Assembly: GCF_030813795.1 (NCBI RefSeq)
Contig: NZ_JAUSUX010000009.1
Span: 1-64,000 of the forward strand
DNA from: Desulfofundulus luciae
GTDB taxonomy: Bacteria; Bacillota; Desulfotomaculia; Desulfotomaculales; Desulfovirgulaceae
Length of the DNA: 64,000 nt
Direction of reading: 5' to 3'
Of this stretch, positions 45,173 to 53,518 are shown piece after piece. Position numbers and translations under genes: made by a program. A model generated the notes under the pieces. That model had not been told where the DNA came from. It worked only from the letters and a program-made list of their open reading frames with translations, and did no database searches. The number at the start of each line of letters is the position of its first letter. The first letter of the stretch is position 1.

Positions 45173-45761
45173 TAAAGAGGGTTAAGATCCCCTTATCCCA
45201 GGAAGAAAACTCAAGGGTAGAAAGGCAGGCATTATTCACTCCCAGGCGCCAGTATTGATTCAAATCCATTCCTAAAACCGTACCCACCAGCGTGCGAATA
45301 CAGCCTCCATGGCAGACAACCACTACCTGGCCGGTGGGGTGTCTTTCCACTATCTCCCGCACTGCCCGGGTCACCCTCTCCACCACCTCCGCCAGGGTTT
45401 CCCCCCCGGGAATGCGCGTGTGCAAAGGATCATGCCACCACTCTTGCAACTCCCGGGCGTAGCGGGCTTTAATTTCCGCCACCGTCAGTCCTTCCCAGGC
45501 ACCGAAGTTAATTTCCCGCAGGGCCTTTAGGGCCACGACGGGTAGCCCGTGAGGTTCCGCCAGAATGCGGGCCGTGTTCAATGCCCGCTGGAGGTCGCTG
45601 GAGTAAAAGGCACTGATATTTTCCCCGCGCAAACGCCTGGCTAGCGCCCGGGCCTGTTCCAGCCCATGCGGGGAAAGGGCGATGTCGCTGTGACCCTGAA
45701 ATCTAAACTGCGCGTTCCAGATTGTTTCGCCGTGCCTGACCAGATAAATGCGACAGCTCAT
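45138..45761 (-). CDS. cobC: Histidine phosphatase, probable alpha-ribazole phosphatase
   Basis: A phosphoglycerate-mutase-fold phosphatase of 207 residues. The phospho-histidine is in YLVRHGETIWN (6-16), the phosphate-pocket Arg in SSDLQRALNTA, the acid in REINFGAWEG and the second His in VVCHGGCIRTL. Its place between cobD and the cobalamin genes supports removal of phosphate from alpha-ribazole phosphate or cobalamin 5'-phosphate. Other members of the fold cannot be excluded by sequence alone. Confidence 0.85.
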   Translation of the reverse strand: MSCRIYLVRHGETIWNAQFRFQGHSDIALSPHGLEQARALARRLRGENISAFYSSDLQRALNTARILAEPHGLPVVALKALREINFGAWEGLTVAEIKARYARELQEWWHDPLHTRIPGGETLAEVVERVTRAVREIVERHPTGQVVVVCHGGCIRTLVGTVLGMDLNQYWRLGVNNACLSTLEFSSWDKGILTLFNDCSHLEKGAL

Positions 45762-45769
45762 GATCTCCC

Positions 45770-46891
45770 CTAAAGCACCTCACGCAATGCTTCCAGGAGG
45801 CGCAAGTTTTCCTTGCGCCTCTTTACAGCAATTCGAATGTATCCCTCCGACAGGCCGGGAAAGTTGGCACAGTTACGCACCAGGATTCCCCGGCGTCCCA
45901 GTCGGCGGACCAGTTCCCCCGCCGTACATTTAGCGCCAGTTATATCCACCAGCAAGAAATTGGCCGCCCCGGGGAAAGGACGCAGGCCGGGCAAAGAGGA
46001 AAGCTCCCGGAACAGGAATTCCCGCTCCCGGGCGACCATATCCCGGGCAGCTTTAATATATTCCTTGTCTTGCAGTCCGGCCACTCCGGCTACCTGGGCC
46101 AGGGCATTGACGCTCCAGGGGTCCCTTGCCCGGTCCAGGGCCTCAACCACGTTGGGCTGTGCCGCCAGCACTCCCAGGCGCAAACCGGGAATGGCCAGAA
46201 TTTTGGTTAAAGAATAAACCAGGATCAGGCTGGAGTTCCGGCCAGCCAGGGAAAGTAAAGTATGACTTTGGGGATCGACCACAAAGTCCATAAAAGCCTC
46301 ATCAACGATTACCATGGCCTTATATGCGGCGGCCGCTTCCAGCAAAACCTCCAGTTCCAGGCGGGGGACAAGCCCTCCGGTAGGATTATTGGGATTACAT
46401 AAAAAAAGAGCATCCACCCCCGGCAGCCGCCTTAAAACTTCCTCCATGGGGAAAGGAAAACCAAGGGACGGATCCAGAAAAACATAATTAACTTCCCCCC
46501 CGGCAGCCTTTACGGCCAGGGCATATTCGCTAAAGGTAGGGGCAGGAATGAGCACCCGGCGGAAGGAAAAAACCCGGGCCAGCAGGTAAATTAACTCGCT
46601 GGCGCCGTTTCCCACCAGAAGGCAAGGGGTATCAACTCCAAGGTGCTCCGCCAGGGCACTTTTTACCCCCCGGCAATCTGGATCCGGGTAATGGCAGATC
46701 TGCCACAGGTTAGCCTTAATGGCTTCCAGGACTGACGGGCAGGGACCGAGGGGATTGATATTGGCACTGAAATCCAGAAAATCCTGCGGCGCAAGCCCGT
46801 ATTCCATGGCCGCCCGTACCAGGTTGCCGCCATGGGGAGGAATGGACTGGTAATCCCTTTCTATATCCTTTTTATCATCGAGGCCCATCAT
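45770..46891 (-). CDS. cobD: Threonine-phosphate decarboxylase
   Basis: The 373-residue PLP enzyme makes (R)-1-amino-2-propanol phosphate, the linker of the cobalamin nucleotide loop. It has the HGGN motif at the N-terminus, NINPLGP, NPNNPTGG (about 171-178), VDEAFMDF and the PLP lysine in SLTKILAIPGLRLG (about 231-244). AAAAGGAGG precedes the ATG. It ends 8 bases before cobC. Confidence 0.92.
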   Translation of the reverse strand: MMGLDDKKDIERDYQSIPPHGGNLVRAAMEYGLAPQDFLDFSANINPLGPCPSVLEAIKANLWQICHYPDPDCRGVKSALAEHLGVDTPCLLVGNGASELIYLLARVFSFRRVLIPAPTFSEYALAVKAAGGEVNYVFLDPSLGFPFPMEEVLRRLPGVDALFLCNPNNPTGGLVPRLELEVLLEAAAAYKAMVIVDEAFMDFVVDPQSHTLLSLAGRNSSLILVYSLTKILAIPGLRLGVLAAQPNVVEALDRARDPWSVNALAQVAGVAGLQDKEYIKAARDMVAREREFLFRELSSLPGLRPFPGAANFLLVDITGAKCTAGELVRRLGRRGILVRNCANFPGLSEGYIRIAVKRRKENLRLLEALREVL

Positions 46892-46903
46892 TTGAACCTC
46901 CTT

Positions 46904-47659
46904 TTACCAAAAAGTTACTGGCAGGTAATTGAGCAGAGGATATGCCACCAGCAGCAAAAACACTTCCAGAATTTCATTGATAGCCCCGTAGGTATCCCCG
47001 GTGAGACCGCCCAGCCGGCCGGTGAGGTATCGACCAAGCTGGTGAACAAGTACAAGGGAAAGAAACAGCAGAACCAGGCCGACCGGCCCCCCGAGAACGG
47101 CCGCTCCCAGGGCACAAAGGGAGGCCAGGGCCAGTTCCCGCCCCCGGGTATGGCGGACCTGCAAAAGTCCAAGGCCCTGCGGCCGGGCATAGGGAAAGCG
47201 GGCAATGGCGTAAACCATCCCCCAGCGGCTGATGGCCGGGACGGTTAAGAGCAAGCGGGGCAAAACCTCCCGGGGGAGGCTAAAAAGCAGCGCAAACTTG
47301 AGCAATAATAAACATACCAGTCCGAGCACGCCGAAGGCTCCCACCCGGCTATCCCGCATAATTTCCAACATTTTCTCCCTGGACCGCCCGCTGAAAATAC
47401 CGTCCATGGTATCCATAAACCCGTCCAGGTGCAACCCCCCGCTAAATACGACCATACCCAGTACCAAAAGGGCGGCGGTGACTGCCGGCGGGAACAAGGG
47501 TGAAAGACTGAAATAAAGGGCTGTCCAGGCCGCGCCCAGGAAAAGGCCAACCAGAGGGAAAAAAAGAGGTGCCCGCCCGTAAGCCTGCTCATCGAATTCA
47601 CCCCGGTACACGTAAAACCGGGTCAAAAATTGCAGGGCCATGGCCAGGGTTTTTAGCAT
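46904..47659 (-). CDS. cobS: Adenosylcobinamide-GDP ribazoletransferase (cobalamin synthase)
   Basis: This membrane enzyme of 251 residues attaches alpha-ribazole to adenosylcobinamide-GDP, completing the nucleotide loop. The metal motif GGLHLDGFMDTMDGIFSG (about 74-91) is present, with RVGAFG and about six membrane helices. Its start overlaps the cbiA stop by 7 bases. Confidence 0.94.
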   Translation of the reverse strand: MLKTLAMALQFLTRFYVYRGEFDEQAYGRAPLFFPLVGLFLGAAWTALYFSLSPLFPPAVTAALLVLGMVVFSGGLHLDGFMDTMDGIFSGRSREKMLEIMRDSRVGAFGVLGLVCLLLLKFALLFSLPREVLPRLLLTVPAISRWGMVYAIARFPYARPQGLGLLQVRHTRGRELALASLCALGAAVLGGPVGLVLLFLSLVLVHQLGRYLTGRLGGLTGDTYGAINEILEVFLLLVAYPLLNYLPVTFW

Positions 47660-49053
47660 CCCATCACCGTTCTTTGCCTTTTATATTGCTCGCAACGGTC
47701 AATAAATCGCCGGGCAGCTTCCGGGCAGGCGGCAAAGTGCAGGTGGAGGTAGGAGGCCAGCAGGTTGCCATGGACGTAGCCATCCAGTAACCCCTCCTTA
47801 TCCCCTTCCCGGTAGAGCACATAAGCCCGGGGGAAGTCCCGGGGCATGCCCTCTATCGAGGAATAGTGAAATTCGTGACCCACCAGCCTTGTTCCGGCCG
47901 GGGCCAGGATATTATCGGCCAGTACCCGGGCCTCACAATATCCCAGGGCTACCCGCCGGGAATGCATGCGGCAAATTCCCGGCAACAAACCGGCCATGGG
48001 ATATTCCCTGCCCTCAAAATCGCAAATGGCCCGGCAAAGATACATCAACCCGCCGCATTCGGCATACACGGGCATACCCTGGTGAAAGGCCCGGCGCAAA
48101 CTTTCCAGGAACCCTTTATTGGCCGCCAGCCTTTTTAAAAACATTTCCGGAAAGCCACCACCTATGTAAAGGCCATCGAGCTCCGGTGGCAAGGCCGGAT
48201 CGGAAAGGGCGCTGACAAAAACAATTTCCGCTCCCAAAGCGGCCAGGAGCTCCAGCCCATCCTGGTAGTAAAAGTTAAAGGCGGCGTCCTTTACTATCCC
48301 CAGGCGCACCCGGGGGGGCAGAGGTGTGGCGGGAAAAATTACCCGCGGAGTTTCGGGCAGAGGCGGCGCCTGCCGGGCTGCCCCCAGCAAGCAGGAAAGA
48401 TCCACCCCTTCCTCCAGGATCGCCACCAGCCGCTCTAAATGGTCGGCCAGGGCGTTCTTTTCCACCGCCGGCAGCAGACCAAGGTGCCGGTGGGGAAGGG
48501 ATATTTCTTCCCGGCGGCCAACCCAGCCCAGCACGGGAACCTCGGCCTGTTTTTCAATGGCCTCCTTGAGCGTTGCGTAGTGCCGGACGCTGCCCACACG
48601 GTTGAGCAGCACCCCGACCAAACGCACCCGGGGATCAAAAAGCCGGTAACCCAGGACCAGGGCGGCAGCACTGCGGGACATGGACCGGGCATCCACCACC
48701 AGCAAAACCGGGGCATCGAGGGTTTTAGCCACCTCCGCCGAGCTACCCCGCTCCGTAGTCCCTTTGCCGTCGTAAAGACCCATAACCCCCTCGATTATAC
48801 AGAGGTCCGCTCCGGAAGCGACGCGGGTAAACACCTCCCGCACTCCGTCCGCCCCTAAAAAAAAGGTATCCAGATTGCGGGAAATCCGTCCGGTGGCCGC
48901 GGTGTGGTAGCCGGGATCAATATAATCCGGACCCACCTTGAAAGGCTGGACCGCAAAACCCGCGCGGGTAAAGGCGGCCATCAGGGCCGTGGCCAGAGTG
49001 GTTTTACCGGCCCCGCTGTGGGTAGCGGCAATTAAAAGGCGCGGTATGTTCAA
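47653..49053 (-). CDS. cbiA: Cobyrinate a,c-diamide synthase
   Basis: An ATP- and glutamine-dependent amidotransferase of 466 residues. The P-loop-like N-terminus is AATHSGAGKTTLATALM (9-25), the nucleotide region has VGPDYIDPGYH and CIIEGVMGLYDG, and the C-terminal glutaminase has the catalytic Cys in AECGGLMYL (about 336) and His in GYVHGNLLASY. It amidates corrin side chains a and c, the entry step of the part of the pathway seen here. It lies between cobS and cbiB. Confidence 0.94.
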   Translation of the reverse strand: MNIPRLLIAATHSGAGKTTLATALMAAFTRAGFAVQPFKVGPDYIDPGYHTAATGRISRNLDTFFLGADGVREVFTRVASGADLCIIEGVMGLYDGKGTTERGSSAEVAKTLDAPVLLVVDARSMSRSAAALVLGYRLFDPRVRLVGVLLNRVGSVRHYATLKEAIEKQAEVPVLGWVGRREEISLPHRHLGLLPAVEKNALADHLERLVAILEEGVDLSCLLGAARQAPPLPETPRVIFPATPLPPRVRLGIVKDAAFNFYYQDGLELLAALGAEIVFVSALSDPALPPELDGLYIGGGFPEMFLKRLAANKGFLESLRRAFHQGMPVYAECGGLMYLCRAICDFEGREYPMAGLLPGICRMHSRRVALGYCEARVLADNILAPAGTRLVGHEFHYSSIEGMPRDFPRAYVLYREGDKEGLLDGYVHGNLLASYLHLHFAACPEAARRFIDRCEQYKRQRTVMGC

Positions 49054-49068
49054 AGAGTCCTGCCCCCC

Positions 49069-50025
49069 TCATAAAAGTGAGTAAAAAAAGAGTAATTTCA
49101 CAGCTAAACCGCTGAGCACCGCCAGGGCGGCGGTGAGGTAGAGCATGTCCACCGCCTGCCGGATGTGATCTATCTGCGGCGGGTGGCCGGATTCGTTTAA
49201 GTAGGCCCGAAAGGAAGCCTGCTCGCCATAATAATTCAGCCCCCCCAGGCGTATCCCCAGGGCGCCGGCCATGGCCGCCTCTGGAATGCCGCTGTTGGGA
49301 CTGGGATGACGCGGGGCATCTTTTCTTATGGCCTGCCAGGCCTCACCAGCCCTGCGTCCGGAAAGCCAGGCTGCCGCCACCAGCAACAGCCCCGCCCAGC
49401 GTGCAGGCAAAAAATTGGCCACATCGTCCAGCCGGGCCGAGGCCCAGCCCAGATCCCGGTACAGGTCGTTACGGTAGCCCACCATGGAGTCAAGGGTATT
49501 CACCGCCCGGTAGGCCATGGCCAGGGGCGCTCCGCCAATCAGGGCGTAAAAGAGGGGGGATACAAAACCATCGACAATGTTTTCGGCCACCGTTTCCACC
49601 GTAGCCCGGGCAACTTCCCGGGCATCCATGCGGTGCGTATCCCTGCCGACTATAAAGCCTACCTGCCGGCGAGCCAGATCAAGAGCGCCCCGGGACAGGG
49701 GACGCAGCACATCCCGGGCCGCCCCGGCCAACCCCCGGACGGCAAAGGTGGTGGAAATCAGCCAGACCTCCAGTCCCAGGGCCAGCCAGGGATGCACAAG
49801 GGCAGCCAGGCTGACCAGAAGGTACGCGGCCAGGTAACTGCTCCCCACCACAACGGCCGCCAGGACCACCCCTGCGACTCGCAGAGAAAAGGGATTCTTA
49901 GCTACCCGGCGGAGAATTTTTTCAAGCCCGGCAATGATTTTACCGATAATCACTACCGGGTGGGGAAGCCAGCGCGGGTCTCCCACCAGCAGGTCCACAA
50001 GGTAAGCAGCCACTACCTGGAGCAT
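49069..50025 (-). CDS. cbiB: Adenosylcobinamide-phosphate synthase
   Basis: A 318-residue membrane enzyme attaching aminopropanol (phosphate) to the f side chain of cobyric acid. Family marks are VDLLVGDPRWLPHPVVIIGK at the N-terminus, AVNTLDSMVGYRN (about 167-179), LGWASARLDDVANFLPAR and GGLNYYG. Several membrane helices. It sits 15 bases upstream of cbiA and about 120 bases after cobQ; that gap shows no terminator. Confidence 0.93.
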   Translation of the reverse strand: MLQVVAAYLVDLLVGDPRWLPHPVVIIGKIIAGLEKILRRVAKNPFSLRVAGVVLAAVVVGSSYLAAYLLVSLAALVHPWLALGLEVWLISTTFAVRGLAGAARDVLRPLSRGALDLARRQVGFIVGRDTHRMDAREVARATVETVAENIVDGFVSPLFYALIGGAPLAMAYRAVNTLDSMVGYRNDLYRDLGWASARLDDVANFLPARWAGLLLVAAAWLSGRRAGEAWQAIRKDAPRHPSPNSGIPEAAMAGALGIRLGGLNYYGEQASFRAYLNESGHPPQIDHIRQAVDMLYLTAALAVLSGLAVKLLFFYSLL

Positions 50026-50145
50026 GTCCCGTTACCTGGCACAAATCCAAACACCCAGGCCTGTCGCCCCTTTCCGTGCATTCTTGCAGAATTGCATACC
50101 GCCGCTCCCGCCCTTCCGTAATTGCGGCAATGGATAATGGCTAAC

Positions 50146-51702
50146 TCACACGGCCCTGGACTTGGGTCCAGGCAAACCGAGGAGCTGGTAAATCCTGTCC
50201 ATATCCAGGCTTCCCCGCACTACAGCGGCCAGCCGGTCATAATCCCGTTGCCGCTGCTCCAGGTGGCTGGTACCTTCCTGCTCCAGGGGAGCCAGCCCCT
50301 TTTTTATCCTTAAAGCGTTAAGCAACTGCCGGCGGAAGCCATCGTGATCAAACAGGCCGTGGATATAGGTTCCAAAGACCAGCCCCCGTTCATCCTGCGC
50401 CCCATCCGGGCAATCCACCGCTTCCCCGGAACGCCGGTGGATATGAAAGGCCGGTACGGCCCCGGGCCCCAGTTGGGTGCGTCCCATGTGAATCTCGTAA
50501 CCCACTACCCTTTGTCCCCGGGCCGGTGATAAAAGGGGGCCTCTGCCGGTGACTGTGGCCTCCACCTGGGTGGTCACCTTTTCCGGCTCAAAGGCGGTGC
50601 TGATATCCAGCAATCCCAGTCCTTCTATTCTGGGAATGCTGGACTCGGTGTGATAGGGATCGGCCAGTTCTTTGCCCAGCATCTGGAAGCCGCCGCAGAT
50701 GCCGATTACCGGCACTCCTTCCCGGGCCAACCGGCATATTTCGCCAGCCAGGCCCGATCGCTTTAAAGAAACCAGATCCTCAATGGTGTTTTTGCTTCCG
50801 GGAAGGATGATCAGATCTGGCCGCCCTAAAGGGGTTCCTTTCCCAATATAACGCAAATTTACATCGGGCTCGTCCTCCAGGGGATCAAAATCAGTAAAAT
50901 TGGAAATATGGGGCAGGTGAATGACGGCAACTTCCACTTCCCGCCTGGAAGGTGTCCGGCTTCTACGCAGGCATTCCTCAGAAACAGTATCTTCTTCCTG
51001 CACCCGGAAGCCTTCAAAGTAGGGAACTACCCCCACCACCGGTATGCCTGTTTTTGCTTCCAGGAAGTCCACCGCCGGCTGAAAGAGTTTTAAATCCCCG
51101 CGAAACTTATTGATAATGATCCCCGCCACCCGCCGCCGATCCTCTTCCGGAAGCAATTCCAGCGTGCCAACCACCGCGGCCAGGGCGCCACCCTTGTCTA
51201 TATCGGCGGCAAGAAGCACCGGGGCCTCCGCCAGCCGGGCCACCCGCATGTTCACAATTTCCGTAGCCTGGAGGTTGACCTCTGCCGGGCTTCCGGCACC
51301 CTCTATGGCCACGATCTCATAACAGCGGCGAAGCCGGTCCAGGGCCTGGCATATAATTTCCCATGCCTTTTGGGCATAGCCGTTATGATATTCCCGGGCG
51401 GAAAGGTTTCCTACTGGCCGGCCCAGGACAATCACCTGGGAGGAGGCCTGTCCCGTGGGCTTGAGCAAAATGGGGTTCATGTCCACATGCGGCTCTATCC
51501 CGGCGGCCTCGGCCTGCACCACCTGAGCCCGGCCCATCTCACCCCCATCCCGGGTTACAAAAGAGTTCAGGGCCATGTTCTGGGACTTAAACGGGGCCAC
51601 ACGATAGCCATCCTGGTAAAAGATGCGACAAAGGGCGGCCACCAGGACACTTTTGCCCACGTGTGAAGCGGTTCCCTGCACCATAATGGTCCTGGCCAGC
51701 AT
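50146..51702 (-). CDS. cobQ: Cobyric acid synthase
   Basis: The 518-residue glutamine amidotransferase amidates corrin positions b, d, e and g. The ATP domain begins VQGTASHVGKSVL (8-20) with APFKSQNMALNS and IEGAGSPAEVNL. The glutaminase domain has the nucleophile in IGICGGFQMLGK (about 335) and the catalytic His in YIHGLFDHD. It ends about 120 bases before cbiB and starts 8 bases after the cobU stop. Confidence 0.95.
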   Translation of the reverse strand: MLARTIMVQGTASHVGKSVLVAALCRIFYQDGYRVAPFKSQNMALNSFVTRDGGEMGRAQVVQAEAAGIEPHVDMNPILLKPTGQASSQVIVLGRPVGNLSAREYHNGYAQKAWEIICQALDRLRRCYEIVAIEGAGSPAEVNLQATEIVNMRVARLAEAPVLLAADIDKGGALAAVVGTLELLPEEDRRRVAGIIINKFRGDLKLFQPAVDFLEAKTGIPVVGVVPYFEGFRVQEEDTVSEECLRRSRTPSRREVEVAVIHLPHISNFTDFDPLEDEPDVNLRYIGKGTPLGRPDLIILPGSKNTIEDLVSLKRSGLAGEICRLAREGVPVIGICGGFQMLGKELADPYHTESSIPRIEGLGLLDISTAFEPEKVTTQVEATVTGRGPLLSPARGQRVVGYEIHMGRTQLGPGAVPAFHIHRRSGEAVDCPDGAQDERGLVFGTYIHGLFDHDGFRRQLLNALRIKKGLAPLEQEGTSHLEQRQRDYDRLAAVVRGSLDMDRIYQLLGLPGPKSRAV

Positions 51703-51709
51703 ATATAAG

Positions 51710-52276
51710 CTACCTCCTTTTGAATACCAGGGATTTGATTTCCACGGGCAGACCGGCCACCACCAGGTAAACCTCCTCCGCCTCTTGAGCCAGGAGCTGG
51801 TTTACCCGCCCCGCCACATCGCGAAACGAACGGCCAAGGGCATTGTCCGGTACCAGGCCCATTCCTACTTCATTGGCTACCATAATTACGCGGGCCGGCG
51901 AGGCGGCAGCAGTCCTGCCCAATTGCCGGGCCTGTTCCAGGATGAAACTTTCTTTATCTTCCGCTGTACTGCCGGAGGCGGGCAGACTTTCGTCCAGCAA
52001 GAGATTGGTCACCCACATGGTCAAACAGTCGATTAAAAGGATGTCTGCCCGTCTTTCGTATTCCTTGATTACCCTTTCCAGTTGGTGGGTTTCTTCTACC
52101 GTAAGCCAGGCGGCAGGACGGCGCCGGCGGTGACTAACGATCCGGCGGGCCATTTCATCGTCACCGGCAGCAGCCGTAGCTACATAAACAACCCTTGAAC
52201 CGGAAGAAGCGGCCAGTCCTTCGGCAAAATTGCTCTTGCCACTCCTGGCACCGCCAAGAACAAGCACCAGAGCCAT
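51710..52276 (-). CDS. cobU: Adenosylcobinamide kinase / phosphate guanylyltransferase
   Basis: A bifunctional enzyme activating adenosylcobinamide (phosphate) with GTP. The P-loop is LVLGGARSGKSNFAE near the start; later ICLTMWVTNLL-type text (LLIDCLTMWVTNLL) and VANEVGMGLVPDN are family signatures. An open frame extends 50 codons upstream to 52426, but that part is the B12 riboswitch and its terminator. The ATG at 52276 (MALVLVLGG), with AAGGGGTG upstream, is the true start. It is the first gene of the cobalamin operon. Confidence 0.94.
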   Translation of the reverse strand: MALVLVLGGARSGKSNFAEGLAASSGSRVVYVATAAAGDDEMARRIVSHRRRRPAAWLTVEETHQLERVIKEYERRADILLIDCLTMWVTNLLLDESLPASGSTAEDKESFILEQARQLGRTAAASPARVIMVANEVGMGLVPDNALGRSFRDVAGRVNQLLAQEAEEVYLVVAGLPVEIKSLVFKRR

Positions 52277-52290
52277 AACAACACCCCTTA

Positions 52291-52322
52291 AAACAAAAAC
52301 CCCAGCCTTCGAAAGACCGGGG
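52291..52322 (-). terminator. Riboswitch-controlled intrinsic terminator before cobU
   Basis: On the minus strand ccccggtctt (52313-52322) pairs with aaggctgggg (52300-52309) via some G-U pairs, followed by tttttgtttt. It sits just after the B12 box and 15 bases before cobU. Confidence 0.85.
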
Positions 52323-52324
52323 AA

Positions 52325-52550
52325 AATTGTGCCAGGCCACTCCCTAGCCCCGAACAGACGCCATGCCCCTTTTCTCACGAAGGGGGCAAAGGCACCCGCA
52401 GGCAGGTATCCTGGCTCCCGGATCATCGCCTGCCCTACGCCTTCCCTGGCGGTGGCATTGCAGGGCTGCTTCCCGGTTACAGTGGCGGAGACCGCTCAGG
52501 AATTTCACCTGATTCCCTATTCTCCCCGTTGGGGCACCTGCAGGCCGGAA
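52325..52550 (-). promoter_or_regulatory. Cobalamin (B12) riboswitch
   Basis: On the minus strand the B12 box AGCCAGGATACCTGCCTG lies at 52399-52416, and the conserved GCCACTG at 52490-52496. Sequence around them fits the AdoCbl class aptamer. Binding of cobalamin should favour the terminator directly downstream and reduce expression of cobU-cobQ-cbiB-cbiA-cobS-cobD-cobC and the penicillin-binding protein behind them. Confidence 0.93.
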
Positions 52551-52599
52551 AATTATTTTATTTGCTAATTCGCCATTTTTTAAAAAAATCCTCTTGAAG

Positions 52600-53016
52600 T
52601 TAAAATTTTTCTATGTACTCTTTTACTCGCTGGACCAATTCTTCAATCAGGTGGGGCAGGGGTTCGGCACGCAGTCCCACCAGTTCCACAGATCCCCGTA
52701 CCAGGGGCAACAAAATTTTTTTTGCCGGGCTCGCGGCGAGGGCCGTGGCCATGGCCGGTGTTAACTCCCCCATCATGGCGTGGGGGAAAAGAATGCTTAC
52801 CGGACCCACGATCAGGTCTACCCGAGGCGCATTGTAGATTACCGCATTTTCACCGGTGGCTCCCTCGTTGGCGCCGGCCCGGAGCATCACCGAAGTAGCC
52901 AGGGCATTGGTTCCCAGGGCCAGAATATCCACATCCTCGGGCAATTCCCGGCGCAACCTTTCCATGATATGCTTGCCTATACCGCCGCCCTGCCCGTCCA
53001 CTACAGCAATACGCAT
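52600..53016 (-). CDS. DUF3842 family protein
   Basis: The 138-residue protein starts MRIAVVDGQGGGIGK, a nucleotide-loop-like segment, and continues with ALGTNALATSVMLRAGAN and GPVSILFPHAMMGE, as in DUF3842 proteins of anaerobic Firmicutes. The biochemical role is unknown. An upstream ATG at 53049 extends the frame by 11 codons; the ATG at 53016 matches the conserved start. Single gene upstream of the riboswitch. Confidence 0.8.
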   Translation of the reverse strand: MRIAVVDGQGGGIGKHIMERLRRELPEDVDILALGTNALATSVMLRAGANEGATGENAVIYNAPRVDLIVGPVSILFPHAMMGELTPAMATALAASPAKKILLPLVRGSVELVGLRAEPLPHLIEELVQRVKEYIEKF

Positions 53017-53159
53017 AATCTTCGCTCCTAAACCTTTAGTTTCAAACACAACTTAAACGGGGCTTATCCCCGCTTACACCGGTGCTTCACGTAAGATGTA
53101 AACCCCGGCCTGCTGTGGACCGGATCCCGCCGGCGCAACGAAGGCGGTGTGAAACCCGT

Positions 53160-53450
53160 TTAACCGCCGCGAGAATCCGGCTGCCTAGCTTCAACAGAAT
53201 CACGGGACAGGTAATCCTTAAGTCTTGATTCCAGTTCAAGGATTTGTAAATTTTTTCGTAAAAGGGACCGGGCGTAACGATAATTAGCCCGGTGCAGCCG
53301 CTTATTCTCCTTTTCCAGCCGGTCCAGGAAGGCAGATTTTTCTCTATCCATCCGTTCGATTAAATTCATCAACACCCGGCGGCTCAAACGGAGCTGTTCC
53401 ACCTTCTCCTCCAGTTCCTGGATCCGCCGTTGCATTTCAAGCACATCCAT
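53160..53450 (-). CDS. Coiled-coil protein of unknown function (96 aa)
   Basis: The product is almost entirely heptad repeats: MQRRIQELEEKVEQLRLSRR, LMNLIERMDREKSAFLDRLE and RKNLQILELESRLKDYLSR. An open frame reaches 53825 but its first 125 codons overlap the aminotransferase gene in another frame and look non-coding; the ATG at 53450 is the sensible start. It lies 68 bases after the aminotransferase and probably shares its transcript. Confidence 0.65.
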   Translation of the reverse strand: MDVLEMQRRIQELEEKVEQLRLSRRVLMNLIERMDREKSAFLDRLEKENKRLHRANYRYARSLLRKNLQILELESRLKDYLSRDSVEARQPDSRGG

Positions 53451-53518
53451 CGATCCACCACCCCAGGCAGCAGGTCTGTTTTTAGTATATGCCGCCCCTG
53501 GTGGCAATAGACGAATGG

